Position numbers and translations under genes: made by a program | The notes under the pieces: model-generated | Seen by the model: the letters and a program-made list of their open reading frames with translations, nothing else | Databases searched by the model: none | Told to the model about the DNA's origin: nothing | Shown: positions 20,203 to 28,484 of the stretch, piece by piece | How the letters are laid out: every line of letters begins with the position of its first letter | Position numbering within the stretch: the first letter of the stretch is position 1 | DNA from: Nocardioides sp. CER19 | GTDB lineage: Bacteria > Actinomycetota > Actinomycetes > Propionibacteriales > Nocardioidaceae | DNA: 64,000 bases | Assembly: GCF_029846275.1 (NCBI RefSeq) | Contig: NZ_JARVWS010000003.1 | Coordinates: 248,001 to 312,000 of the forward strand | Direction of reading: 5' to 3'

Positions 20203-21684
20203 TCAGTCCTCGTCGCCGTTGAGGACGGTGGCGACCAAGTGACGAATCTCCACACGGCTGTCGCCCCGACCGGGATGGACGCTGACGGTTAGCAACCCGC
20301 GCACGAGCGCCCTGCGGGCCCCGAGGTCCAGGGCGCGGAACTTGTCGCGAATCTGCTTCCTGACCTGCGCCGCCTCGGTGAACGAGGGAGCGCCCGCGCG
20401 CCAGAGTTCGGCCTGCGCCTCGACCATCAGGGCGGCACGGGCGTTCCGCTGCTTGATGTTGGCAATCTCGGCTTCGATTGAGTCGGCCTCAGCGGTCAGC
20501 GTCGCCTTCTCCGCCGCAACCTCCGCCAGGGAAAAGGTCCTGGAGCGCACCAGACCGACCAGGTTGGCCATGTGCTCGTGAACGTCCCGCAACGCGCCGT
20601 GGAGGGCCCTCAGGCGGGCGGAGTCAGTGTCAGGCACGGAATCCCCCGGTGACATCAGCACGGCGCTCAGAACGGCCTCTGTGACAACTCGATCAAGGTC
20701 TGCGCACCTGATGGACGTGTGCCGGACTCCCTGCTCTTTGTGAGCCGCTCCATCGTGGACGCCACAGCGGTACGCGGCGTCACCCGCCTTGCTCATGCCA
20801 GCGACGCGCATGGTCGTTCCACACGACCCGCATCGCGCAATGGACGAGCACAGGTGCTTCGCCTCCCTCACCTTCGAGAGCCGACGCCGCGGGTCATCGA
20901 GGATCGCCAGCGCGGCGAGATAGGTCGCCTCGTCCACGATGGCCTCCCATCGGCCTCGGTGCTCAGGGTCGTATCCCCCTCGCTGTTGCACGAATCCGGC
21001 GTTCTTGGGCCTCCTGAGCACCTTCTCCACTTTCGGTAGGTCCCAGGGGTTGCCTCGAACGGTGGGGACCTTGGCGGCGTTCCAGTCAGTCCGGATCCGG
21101 GACAGGGTCCGCCTGCCGCTGATCAGGTCTTCGTAAGCCCTCGCGATCATCGGTGCCTCGACCGAGTGGAGTGTCATCTTGTCCTCCTTGTAGCCGAAGG
21201 GGCGACGCCCGCCCAGCAACGGCATGCCCTTCTGCACCAGCAGGTCGTTGGCCTGGCGCTGCCGCTCGGCCTTCCTGCGCGACTCCATCCGGGCCAGCCC
21301 CGCCCGGAGCGTGGAGAAGAACTCCCCGTCAGCCGTTGCCGGGTCCACCTGTCCGTCGTTCACGGTCAGCCACGTGACGCCCGAGGTGACACAGGCGATC
21401 ATCAGGGATTCCTTCTCCCCCACCTGGCGGGTGAAGCGATCCTCACTCTGCGCCAGCAGCACGTCGAGGTTGCCTGCCTGCACGTCCGTCAGCATCTGGG
21501 CCCAGCCGGGTCGGTCCTTGAAGTACGACGCACTGATGCCGTCGTCCACGTATACCTGCGTCACCTCGATGCCGTGGCTCCTCGCCAGTGCCCTCGACTG
21601 CTGCTCCTGCTGCTCGATCTTCATCTCGCCCTTGCTCTGTGACATGCGGATGTAGACGCCGCCGCGCTTCTGTACCGTTGCCAT
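20203..21684 (-). CDS. Large serine integrase
   Basis: A 493-residue serine recombinase. The N-terminal resolvase domain starts VYIRMSQ with nucleophile candidate S15 and contains the catalytic arginine region AQSEDRFTR. A recombinase domain follows (RRPFGYKEDK, then PKNAGFVQQRGG), then a zinc ribbon (ARCGSCGTTMRVA with a second YRCGVHDG pair) and a coiled-coil of Glu/Ala-rich helices near the C-terminus. Length and order are those of phage and mobile-element integrases that join attP to attB without replication. The ATG 21684 is 92 bp from the right junction. It should catalyse insertion into, and with a directionality factor excision from, the MBL hydrolase gene. Confidence 0.95.
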   Translation of the reverse strand: MATVQKRGGVYIRMSQSKGEMKIEQQEQQSRALARSHGIEVTQVYVDDGISASYFKDRPGWAQMLTDVQAGNLDVLLAQSEDRFTRQVGEKESLMIACVTSGVTWLTVNDGQVDPATADGEFFSTLRAGLARMESRRKAERQRQANDLLVQKGMPLLGGRRPFGYKEDKMTLHSVEAPMIARAYEDLISGRRTLSRIRTDWNAAKVPTVRGNPWDLPKVEKVLRRPKNAGFVQQRGGYDPEHRGRWEAIVDEATYLAALAILDDPRRRLSKVREAKHLCSSIARCGSCGTTMRVAGMSKAGDAAYRCGVHDGAAHKEQGVRHTSIRCADLDRVVTEAVLSAVLMSPGDSVPDTDSARLRALHGALRDVHEHMANLVGLVRSRTFSLAEVAAEKATLTAEADSIEAEIANIKQRNARAALMVEAQAELWRAGAPSFTEAAQVRKQIRDKFRALDLGARRALVRGLLTVSVHPGRGDSRVEIRHLVATVLNGDED

Positions 21685-21771
21685 GTGGCCTCCTCCTGCT
21701 AGGCCAGCCGGATGCTGGTCCTATTTGTCGTACGGCTTTGGGAGGCGAAAGTGCCTAAAACGCAATCCCGC

Positions 21772-21776
21772 CACGG
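21772..21776. other. attR core (CACGG) of the integrative element
   Basis: This is the same CACGG as at 7300-7304. To its left is element sequence CCTAAAACGCAATCCCGC, which is partly palindromic with the element sequence after attL. To its right the host hydrolase 3' end resumes. Confidence 0.8.
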
Positions 21777-21840
21777 CAACGACTCCACCCTCGGCGCCGA
21801 GCGGCCGCACCTCGGCGAGTGGCGCGAACGGGGCTGGTGA
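21777..21840 (+). pseudogene. Displaced original 3' end of the MBL hydrolase gene
   Basis: Sixty-four bases that, read in frame after CACGG, encode HGNDSTLGAERPHLGEWRERGW and a TGA stop. This is the same peptide (three differences) that closes the intact gene at 7305-7368, but with GC-rich host codons. It has no start and was cut off by element insertion. Confidence 0.92.
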
Positions 21841-21906
21841 GCCGGACCGTCGTCGACCAGCAGCGAGTCGCCCCCGCCGGGGCGCGGACGAGGTTAGGCT
21901 CCGGCC

Positions 21907-22605
21907 GTGTCCGCAGCCCTCCCGCTGATCATCGTGGTCGGCCTCGCCCTCGTCGCGCTCATCGCGGTGGCGTCGTACCTGTCGGCGAAGCGGCGCCGCG
22001 AGGCCATCGCCGCCCTCGTCGCCGCGAAGGGCTGGACGCACACGGAGCGCGACGACCGCTGGACCGAGGTGTTCGACGGCGCACCCTTCGGACGCGGTCA
22101 CGACCGGCAGGCCCGTGACGTCATCCAGGGGGCGATCGGCCAGCGGCGCTGGGTGACGTTCGACTACGTCTACCACACGACGGAGACCAGCACCGACGGC
22201 CAGGGCCACACCTCCACCCGCGAGCAGTCCCACCGGTTCGCGGTCATGGCGGTCGACGTCGGCGCCGCGTTCCCCCGCCTCAGCGTGTCGCCCGAGGGCG
22301 TTGTCGGACGCTTCTTCGGGCGGCTCACCGGACGCGACATCGAGCTCGAGTCCGAGGACTTCAACCGCGCGTTCACGGTGAACGCCGACGACCGGAAGTT
22401 CGCCTCGGACGTCCTGCACCCGCAGATGATGGAGTACCTCCTCGGCCACCGGGACCTCGAGTGGCGCAGCACCGGCCACTGGGTGGTGTCGGCCGAACCG
22501 GGCAGCAACGAGCTCACGACGATCGAGACACGTGCCGGCGTCCTGGCCGGCATCCTCGACCGCGTCCCCGAGTTCGTCTGGCGCGACCTCCGGGGCACGG
22601 CGTGA
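21907..22605 (+). CDS. DUF3137-like membrane-anchored protein
   Basis: A 232-residue protein with one N-terminal membrane helix (ALPLIIVVGLALVALIAVAS) followed by a basic stop and a cytoplasmic domain. The body has the features of DUF3137-type proteins: a duplicated beta-strand region with FDYVYHT, SHRFAVMAV, the FTVNADDRKFASDVLHPQMMEYL stretch and W-rich end. The molecular role of the family is unknown. GTG 21907 starts it, and the stop overlaps the LemA gene start by 4 bp. DUF3137-like and LemA genes are often neighbours, so a joint membrane function is plausible. Confidence 0.75.
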   Translation: MSAALPLIIVVGLALVALIAVASYLSAKRRREAIAALVAAKGWTHTERDDRWTEVFDGAPFGRGHDRQARDVIQGAIGQRRWVTFDYVYHTTETSTDGQGHTSTREQSHRFAVMAVDVGAAFPRLSVSPEGVVGRFFGRLTGRDIELESEDFNRAFTVNADDRKFASDVLHPQMMEYLLGHRDLEWRSTGHWVVSAEPGSNELTTIETRAGVLAGILDRVPEFVWRDLRGTA

Positions 22606-23177
22606 GCACCGGCCAGGTGGCGCTGGTCGCCGCCGTCGGCCTGATCGCACTCGCCCTGGGCTCCCTCGCCGTCAGCTACAACCGGTTCGCCCGTCAGCGC
22701 ACGCTCATCGACGAGTCGTGGGGACAGACCGACGTCGAGCTGACCCGTCGTCACGACCTCATCCCCAACCTCGTCGCCACGGTCCAGGGGTACGCCGCCC
22801 ACGAGCGCGCCGTCCTCGAGGCGGTCACCCGCGCCCGCACCGAGGCCGAGGCCCACCGGCGCGACGCCCCGCGGAACCGCGGGGCCTACGAGGGCGTGCT
22901 CGGCGGAGCGGTGACCGACGTACTGGCGACGGCCGAGGCCTATCCCGACCTCAAGGCGAGCCGGAGCTTCCTCGCGCTCCAGGACGAGCTCACGATCACC
23001 GAGGACCGGATCGCCGCCGCCCGGCGCTTCTACAACGGCAACGTGCGGGCCTACAACACGCGCCTGGCCGTGTTCCCGAGCAACCTCGTCGGCCGGGCCT
23101 TCGGTTTCGCCCGCCGTGACTTCTTCGAGCTTCGCGACCCCGCAGTCCGCGTGGCGCCGACCGTCGACCCGAGCTGA
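22602..23177 (+). CDS. LemA family protein
   Basis: A 191-residue LemA protein. An N-terminal membrane helix (ALVAAVGLIALALGSLAVSY) is followed by the conserved helical body: NRFARQRTLIDESWGQTDVE, RRHDLIPNLVATVQGYAAHE, then DLKASRSFLALQDELTITED and RRFYNGNVRAYNTRL. The protein is predicted to sit in the inner membrane with the helical bundle outside or in the cytoplasm; orientation is not settled for the family. Function is unknown. Translation is coupled to the preceding gene through a GTGA overlap. Confidence 0.93.
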   Translation: MSTGQVALVAAVGLIALALGSLAVSYNRFARQRTLIDESWGQTDVELTRRHDLIPNLVATVQGYAAHERAVLEAVTRARTEAEAHRRDAPRNRGAYEGVLGGAVTDVLATAEAYPDLKASRSFLALQDELTITEDRIAAARRFYNGNVRAYNTRLAVFPSNLVGRAFGFARRDFFELRDPAVRVAPTVDPS

Positions 23178-23234
23178 CGGCGGCCGCGCAGACCGTTTCG
23201 GCCGCCCCGCGGGCGAGACCGTAGGCTCCGCAGT

Positions 23235-24002
23235 GTGATCGAGCTCCGCACCCCCACCCAGATCGAGCAGATGAAGCCGGCCGGCCGGTTCGTGGCCGAC
23301 GTACTCACCGCCCTCAAGGACAAGGCGGACGTGGGCGTCAACCTGCTCGAGCTCGACGAGCTCGCCCACCAGATGATCAAGGACCGCGGCGCGGAGTCCT
23401 GCTACATCGACTACCACCCCAGCTTCGGCGCGATGCCGTTCGGCAAGGTGCTCTGCACGAGCGTCAACGACGCCGTGCTGCACGGTCTCCCGTTCGACTA
23501 CCGCCTCCAGGACGGCGACCTGCTGAGCGTGGACTTCGCCGCCAGCGTCGACGGCTGGGTCTCCGACTCCGCGCTCAGCGTCGTCGTCGGTACGCCGCGC
23601 CAGGAGGACCTCGACCTCATCGAGACCACCACCCGCGCGCTGGAGGCCGGCATCGGCGCCGCGCAGGCCGGCAACCGGATCGGCGACATCTCGGCCGCCA
23701 TCGCCGCCGTCGCGCACGGCAAGGGGCTGACGGTCAACACCCAGTTCGGCGGGCACGGCGTCGGCCGGACCATGCACGGCGACCCGCACGTCCCCAACGA
23801 CGGCCGGGCCGGCCGCGGCTTCAAGCTCCAGCCCGGGCTCGTGATCGCCATCGAGCCGTGGTTCCTGCACACGACCGACGAGATCTACACCGACGCCGAC
23901 GGGTGGACGCTGCGCAGCGCCGACGGCTCCCGCGGCGCGCACATGGAGCACACCATCGCGATCACCGCCGGCGGTCCCCTCGTGCTCACCGCGCGCGACT
24001 AG
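23235..24002 (+). CDS. map: Type I methionine aminopeptidase
   Basis: A 255-residue enzyme that removes the N-terminal Met from new proteins. The five metal ligands of the pita-bread fold are seen: Asp in LLSVDFAA, Asp in VSDSALS, His in GGHGVG, Glu in VIAIEPW and Glu in AHMEHT. The substrate-pocket signature YHPSFGAMPFGKVLCTSVNDAVLHG is present. There is no N-terminal SH3-like extension, so it is the short form. Start GTG 23235. Many actinobacteria have more than one copy; this one is not next to secY/adk, so it is probably the secondary paralogue. Confidence 0.95.
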   Translation: MIELRTPTQIEQMKPAGRFVADVLTALKDKADVGVNLLELDELAHQMIKDRGAESCYIDYHPSFGAMPFGKVLCTSVNDAVLHGLPFDYRLQDGDLLSVDFAASVDGWVSDSALSVVVGTPRQEDLDLIETTTRALEAGIGAAQAGNRIGDISAAIAAVAHGKGLTVNTQFGGHGVGRTMHGDPHVPNDGRAGRGFKLQPGLVIAIEPWFLHTTDEIYTDADGWTLRSADGSRGAHMEHTIAITAGGPLVLTARD

Positions 24003-24058
24003 TCCTCCTCGGGGCGAGGAAGCGCGCGACCCGCACCGCCGGCTCTAGGCTGCGCGCC

Positions 24059-25417
24059 ATGCACCTCTACACGGACGCGACCGAGCGGATGGCCCGCGCC
24101 CTCGCCGACCTGTGCCTCGACCGGCTGGCGATGCAGGCGCCCCTCGACTACACGCTGACTCCGGAGGAGCTGCTCGAGACCGCGGGGCAGACCGTGACCG
24201 ACGAGGGCATCGGCCAGGACGAGGCGATGCGGCTGTGGGAGCACGTGCTCGCGCCGGCCTGCCTGTCGATCGACCACCCGCGCTACCTCTCTTTCATCCC
24301 TGGCGCCCCGAGCAAGGCAGCCGCGGCGTTCGACATGCTGGTCGGCGCGTCGAGCGTCTACGCCGGCAGCTGGCTCGAGGGCTCGGGAGCCGTGTTCGCC
24401 GAGAACCAGGCGCTGCGATGGATCGCCGACCTGGCCGGCCTGCCGGCGGAGGCCGGCGGCGTCTTCGTGCAGGGCGGCACGATCGGCAACCTGTCGGCCC
24501 TCGTCGCCGCGCGCGCGGCGACGCAGCACCGCCGCGGGTCGCGTCCGGCACGCTGGGCGGTCGTCCTGACCGACGAGACGCACTCCTCGGTCAAGCACGC
24601 GCTGGAGTCGGTGATGGACGTCGACGTCGTCCTCATCCCGGGCGACGAGCGCGGGCGGCTGACCGGTGCCGCGATCCGGGAGTGGCTCGCCACGTCGTCG
24701 GACACCCAGCGCGAGTCGGTCTTCGCCGTCGTCGCCACGGCGGGCACCACCAACCTCGGCGTCGTCGACGACCTCGCCGGCATCGCCGACGTGGCCGAGG
24801 AGCAGGGGTGGTGGTTCCACGTCGACGGCGCGTACGGCGGCGCCGGTCTCGCCGCACCCTCGGTCCGCGACCTCTATGCGGGCGTGGAACGTGCCGACTC
24901 GTTCATCGTCGACCCGCACAAGTGGCTCTTCGCGCCGTTCGACTGCTGCGCCCTGCTCTACCGCGACCCGGTGCTGGCCCGTGCGGCGCACACGCAGAAG
25001 GCCGGCTACCTCGACCCGGTCACGGTCGAGGGCGAGTGGAACCCGAGCGACTTCGCCATCCAGCTCACCCGCCGCGCGCGCGGCCTGCCGTTCTGGTTCT
25101 CGCTGGCCGTCCACGGCACGCAGGCCTACACGGACGCGGTCGAGCGGACCCTGGCAGTCGCGAGGGACGGCCGGGCCCTCATCGACGCGGCCGACCACGT
25201 GCGGCTCCTGGTCGAGCCCGACCTGTCGGTGCTCATCTTCGAGCGAGTCGGCTGGGCCGACGCCGACTACGCCGCCTGGAGCAAGCGCCTGCTCGACGAC
25301 GGTCGCGCGTTCGTGACGCCCACCCGGCACCAGGGAACGGTGTGCACCCGCTTCGCCATCGTCAACCCGCTCACCGGTGTCGACGACCTGGCCGGGATCC
25401 TCGACTCGATGCGCTGA
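24059..25417 (+). CDS. PLP-dependent group II decarboxylase/aminotransferase-like enzyme
   Basis: A 452-residue fold-type I PLP enzyme of the aromatic-L-amino-acid/glutamate decarboxylase group. Landmarks are HPRYLSFIPGAPS near residue 80, the cofactor-binding GVFVQGGTIGNLSAL, DETHSSVKHALE, the Asp of WWFHVDGAYGG and the Schiff-base lysine K288 in VDPHKWLFAPFDCC. The substrate cannot be assigned from sequence: aromatic amino acids, aspartate or glutamate are possible. Start ATG 24059 gives MHLYTDATERMA. Single gene, ending in a hairpin shared with the convergent protease gene. Confidence 0.9.
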   Translation: MHLYTDATERMARALADLCLDRLAMQAPLDYTLTPEELLETAGQTVTDEGIGQDEAMRLWEHVLAPACLSIDHPRYLSFIPGAPSKAAAAFDMLVGASSVYAGSWLEGSGAVFAENQALRWIADLAGLPAEAGGVFVQGGTIGNLSALVAARAATQHRRGSRPARWAVVLTDETHSSVKHALESVMDVDVVLIPGDERGRLTGAAIREWLATSSDTQRESVFAVVATAGTTNLGVVDDLAGIADVAEEQGWWFHVDGAYGGAGLAAPSVRDLYAGVERADSFIVDPHKWLFAPFDCCALLYRDPVLARAAHTQKAGYLDPVTVEGEWNPSDFAIQLTRRARGLPFWFSLAVHGTQAYTDAVERTLAVARDGRALIDAADHVRLLVEPDLSVLIFERVGWADADYAAWSKRLLDDGRAFVTPTRHQGTVCTRFAIVNPLTGVDDLAGILDSMR

Positions 25418-25449
25418 GGCGGGCGCGGCCCGTCGGCCCAGGACAGGGA

Positions 25450-25482
25450 CCGGCGGCCGCCCTGCGTGAGGACGGCCGCCGG
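25450..25482. terminator. Hairpin between convergent decarboxylase and protease genes
   Basis: Arms CCGGCGGCCG (25450-25459) and CGGCCGCCGG (25473-25482) pair perfectly around a 13-base loop. It sits between two stop codons facing each other and could end both transcripts. No U-run, as is usual in high-GC actinobacteria. Confidence 0.6.
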
Positions 25483-25509
25483 CCTGCTTGTCACACGGTC
25501 AAGCCTGAA

Positions 25510-27834
25510 TCAGCTGAGGGTGACCGCCGTGTCATCGATGAGGAAGCTCGTCGAGAGTGCGCTGTCCTCGGTGCCGGTGAACGTCAGCGTGAAGGTCGTC
25601 CCGGCCTGCGGCGCCAGGCTGATCGACTTCTGCACGTAGCCGGACCCCTTGTTGAGGTTCGAGTAGGTCGCCAGCGTCGTCGTCCCGGCCTTCACGGTGA
25701 GCTTGTCGTACGCCGTCGTGGTGGTCGTCTCGTTGGAGGAGATGTAGACCCAGAACGTCAGCGTCGCGGAGCAGCCCGCCGGGATGGTGACCGACTGGCT
25801 GAGCGTGTCCGTGTGGGTGGTGCCGTAGCCGTCCAGCCACGCCTTGTAGCTGCCGGTGTGCGCCGGGGCGCCGGTGGAGCTGTCGATCACACCGGTGCTC
25901 GTCGTCCAGCCGGTGGTGCCGGACTCGAAGCCCGGGTTGGCCAGCTTGTTGCCCGAGCAGGACGTCCCGCCGCCGCTGCCGCTCACCGTGAACGTGAACG
26001 ACGTCATGCCGGCCGCGCCCTTGCTGTCGGTCGCGGACGCGGTGACCGCGTAGGTCCCCGCCGTGGTCGGCGTACCCGAGACGGTGCCGGCCGACGAGAT
26101 GGTCACACCCGCGGGCAGACCGGTGGCGGACCAGGTGTAGGGAGCGGTCCCGCCCGACGCGCTCAGCGTGAAGGAGCTGATCGCGGTCCCGACGATGCCC
26201 GTCTTGTTGCCCGGGTTGGTCACCGTGACCGTGCCGGTACCGCCGCCGGCGGTGCAGGTCGGCTCACCGGACTGGGCCGGCACGGAGACCGCGTTCCAGG
26301 CCGCCTTGACCGCGTTGAACTCGGTGCAGGTGCTGGTGCCGTAGAGGTTCTTCGCCGCGGTGAGCGTCCAGGTCCGGTACTTCAGGTAGGACGAGCTCGA
26401 CGTCTTGAGGAGCATCGCGTTGTACATGATCTTCTCGGCCTTCTGGATGCCGATGCCGGTCACCGACGAGCTGTTGCAGGTCGGGCTGGTCGGCTGGCCG
26501 TCCGTCGGGCTGGTGCCCTCGGCGAGCAGGTAGAACCAGTGGTTGCCCGGGCCCGCCGCGGCGTGCACCTCCGCGTTCGGGGTCGAGGACGAGTAGCAGT
26601 TGCTGTCGCCGGCCAGGGACGGGTTGTACATGTAGCGGATCGGGGCGCCGCCCAGGTTGACCTCCTCGCCGACGGTGAAGTCGGGGGTGTCGTAAGGCGC
26701 GGCCTCGTTGGCGTACCACTCGGTCGCGGCGCCGAACGTGTCGGCGACGAACTCCTGGGTGCCACCGCCGGAGATGCCGCCCGGCGTGTGGTCGTCGACC
26801 CCGTGGCCCATCTCGTGGGCGACCACGTCGATGGACGAGATCCAGGCGCCGCTGTCGTCATATCCGACCTGCACCTGAGTGCCGTCGTAGTAGGCGTTCT
26901 CCTCCTGGTCGCCGATGCGGATCGGCCAGGCGCCGCCGCTGCCGTCCGGCCCGCTGCGGCCGTCCCAGGCCGACAGCATGGCGATCTCCTTGTCGGCCGC
27001 GAACAGCGCGTCGACGCAGGCGGTCTCCCGGTCGGTGGCCGCGCCGCCGCCCCAACCGGTGTCGACGGTCTGGGTGTAGGTGGTGTTGTTGGCGGCGTTC
27101 TGACAGCTGAGGTTCGTCGCGTTGGGGTCCTTCATCGAGTACGACGACCCCGAGCCCGACGTGCCGAACGTGACCGGCTTCGGCCCGTTGTAGGTGCCCG
27201 ACCCGGTGCCGTGCAGGACGTGCTCCTTCGTGCCGACGACCTTGCCGCTGTGGGCGTCGACGTAGACGGAGAGCCGCGACGGCTCGCCGTTCCGGGTGCC
27301 GGTGGCGATCGTCTCGTAGGCGAGGTGGGAGGCCGACTCGTCCTGGAAGACGACGAGGCGGGTGTCCCCCAGCGAGGCGTTCTTCACCTGGCCGGCCGAC
27401 GTCTGGCGGGCCGCCGACTGCGACACCGTCGGGGACAGCGAGGAGAGCTTCGTGGGCGCCGTCTGGGCGACGGACGTGGAGACCACCTTGCCTGCGTCGT
27501 CGGTGGCCACGACGAAGTCGCCGCCGACCACGTCGAGCCCGTGGTAGGTCCGCCCGTAGGACACGTAGTTGAGCCCGTGCGACGTGTAGACGGCGCCCTG
27601 ACGGGCTACGTCGTCCTTTGCCAGGTGGAGCCGGCCGGGCCGCGTGGCGACGAAGTTGCCGGCGCCCTGGGCGGCGGCGGAGCGGCCGTGGTCGCCGGAC
27701 TTGCCGGCAGCGGACGGGGCGTGGTCGGCGGAGGTGGCTGCCGCCGTGGCAGGAGCGGCGTGGACGCCTGTGGGCGCCAGCCAGGCCGCTGAGACGAGGG
27801 CCAGAGTCAGGCCCGATGCGACGCGATGTTTCAC
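25510..27834 (-). CDS. Secreted M4 (thermolysin-family) metalloprotease with C-terminal accessory domains
   Basis: A 774-residue extracellular protease. GTG 27834 starts a Sec signal peptide ([18 protein letters not shown], then HAAPA). A propeptide with FTP/PepSY-type inhibitor regions follows to about residue 230. The catalytic domain has HEMGH near residue 340 and the third zinc ligand in [13 protein letters not shown], plus the His of [14 protein letters not shown]. After the M4 C-terminal domain comes an Ig-like repeat ([20 protein letters not shown]) and a jelly-roll, carbohydrate-binding-like domain starting [11 protein letters not shown]. It probably degrades external protein. It is preceded by AAAGGGG and a structured leader. 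Confidence 0.94.
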   Translation of the reverse strand: MKHRVASGLTLALVSAAWLAPTGVHAAPATAAATSADHAPSAAGKSGDHGRSAAAQGAGNFVATRPGRLHLAKDDVARQGAVYTSHGLNYVSYGRTYHGLDVVGGDFVVATDDAGKVVSTSVAQTAPTKLSSLSPTVSQSAARQTSAGQVKNASLGDTRLVVFQDESASHLAYETIATGTRNGEPSRLSVYVDAHSGKVVGTKEHVLHGTGSGTYNGPKPVTFGTSGSGSSYSMKDPNATNLSCQNAANNTTYTQTVDTGWGGGAATDRETACVDALFAADKEIAMLSAWDGRSGPDGSGGAWPIRIGDQEENAYYDGTQVQVGYDDSGAWISSIDVVAHEMGHGVDDHTPGGISGGGTQEFVADTFGAATEWYANEAAPYDTPDFTVGEEVNLGGAPIRYMYNPSLAGDSNCYSSSTPNAEVHAAAGPGNHWFYLLAEGTSPTDGQPTSPTCNSSSVTGIGIQKAEKIMYNAMLLKTSSSSYLKYRTWTLTAAKNLYGTSTCTEFNAVKAAWNAVSVPAQSGEPTCTAGGGTGTVTVTNPGNKTGIVGTAISSFTLSASGGTAPYTWSATGLPAGVTISSAGTVSGTPTTAGTYAVTASATDSKGAAGMTSFTFTVSGSGGGTSCSGNKLANPGFESGTTGWTTSTGVIDSSTGAPAHTGSYKAWLDGYGTTHTDTLSQSVTIPAGCSATLTFWVYISSNETTTTTAYDKLTVKAGTTTLATYSNLNKGSGYVQKSISLAPQAGTTFTLTFTGTEDSALSTSFLIDDTAVTLS

Positions 27835-27852
27835 GAAGTACCCCTTTGAACC

Positions 27853-27899
27853 GGGGCCCGGAGGCCCCCGAGAGTCCGGCCCGGGTTCGGGCCCTCGGG
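27853..27899 (-). promoter_or_regulatory. Structured 5' leader of the M4 protease gene
   Basis: Two adjacent GC-rich hairpins lie 20-65 bases before the protease start: GGGGCC/GGCCCC (27853-27868), and CCCGAG/CTCGGG with inner GGCCC/GGGCC (27867-27899). They overlap by two bases and so could be alternative folds. No known riboswitch was recognised. Confidence 0.4.
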
Positions 27900-28041
27900 A
27901 ACTGTCTTCTCGGCAAGATCCTCCGGTCAATGGCGCTCATCACCAGAGATGTGCATTGCGACAACCTGCAGAAGTGGAGAACGCCCCCGGGGCGCCGACC
28001 CCGGGACGAGGCTCCTGATCTGCGGCTGGGAGACTGGGAGC

Positions 28042-28317
28042 ATGACCGACCACGTCAGCGACCCCGCCGGTGGGCTCGTCTCGCGCCAGGCCGAGGTCCT
28101 GGCGTTCGAGCGCTCGTGGTGGTCGCACGCCGGCGGCAAGGACGACGCCATCCGCGACCGGTTCGGGGTCACGACCGCCGACTACTACGTCGCCCTCGCG
28201 GAGATCATCGACGACCCGGACGCGCTCGAGCACGACCCGCTCCTGGTGCGTCGGCTGCGGCGGCAGCGAGCCACCCGGCGGCGCGCCCGCTCGGCCCGTC
28301 GCCTCGGCGACGGCTGA
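28042..28317 (+). CDS. DUF3263 domain protein
   Basis: A 91-residue protein with the actinobacterial DUF3263 pattern: LAFERSWWSHAGGKDDAIRDRFG, then TTADYYVALAEIIDDPDALEHDPLLVRRLRR and an Arg-rich tail. The family is small, HTH-like and confined mostly to actinobacteria; its role is unknown, with DNA or RNA binding suggested by the basic tail. Start ATG 28042. Confidence 0.88.
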   Translation: MTDHVSDPAGGLVSRQAEVLAFERSWWSHAGGKDDAIRDRFGVTTADYYVALAEIIDDPDALEHDPLLVRRLRRQRATRRRARSARRLGDG

Positions 28318-28439
28318 CCACCGATTTTGCCGACCGCGTAGTCCGTTCGGGCTATGCGGATACCCCATCTGAGCCATCTTGGCCAAATCTCAGGGGAATC
28401 CGCTTGGGGAGGGCTCGCCCGACGGCTAGAGTCCTACTC

Positions 28440-28477
28440 ACTGAGCCGCTGGTGACCCGAGACGCCAGCGGTTCAGT
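28440..28477. terminator. Terminator-like hairpin
   Basis: ACTGAGCCGCTGG (28440-28452) pairs with CCAGCGGTTCAGT (28465-28477), one G-U pair, 12-base loop. GCTATTTTC follows on the plus strand. It lies between two convergent genes, so it may serve DUF3263 and the K+ channel gene in both directions. Confidence 0.7.
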
Positions 28478-28484
28478 GCTATTT

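Larger units (their letters stand above)
7305..21776. mobile_element. 14.5 kb integrative element with serine integrase, HUH Rep and type ISP restriction system
   Basis: The boundaries are set by two copies of the MBL gene 3' end, one element-borne (7305-7368) and one host-derived (21777-21840), with CACGG at both joints. A large serine integrase gene lies 92 bp inside the right end, the usual place next to attP. Cargo includes a type ISP restriction-modification enzyme, a GIY-YIG-like protein and an XRE regulator. A truncated phage-type DNA polymerase and a HUH Rep suggest descent from a phage, phage satellite or plasmid. No capsid, terminase, tail or conjugation genes are recognisable, so it cannot be an autonomous tailed phage as it stands. 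Confidence 0.9.

Noticed and set aside
7305..21776. Calling the element an intact prophage.
   Set aside because: No terminase, portal, capsid, tail or lysis gene is recognisable in 14.5 kb; the polymerase is broken.
27835..27960. A c-di-AMP or similar riboswitch before the M4 protease gene.
   Set aside because: The leader forms GC-rich hairpins but none of the conserved riboswitch core sequences could be identified by eye.
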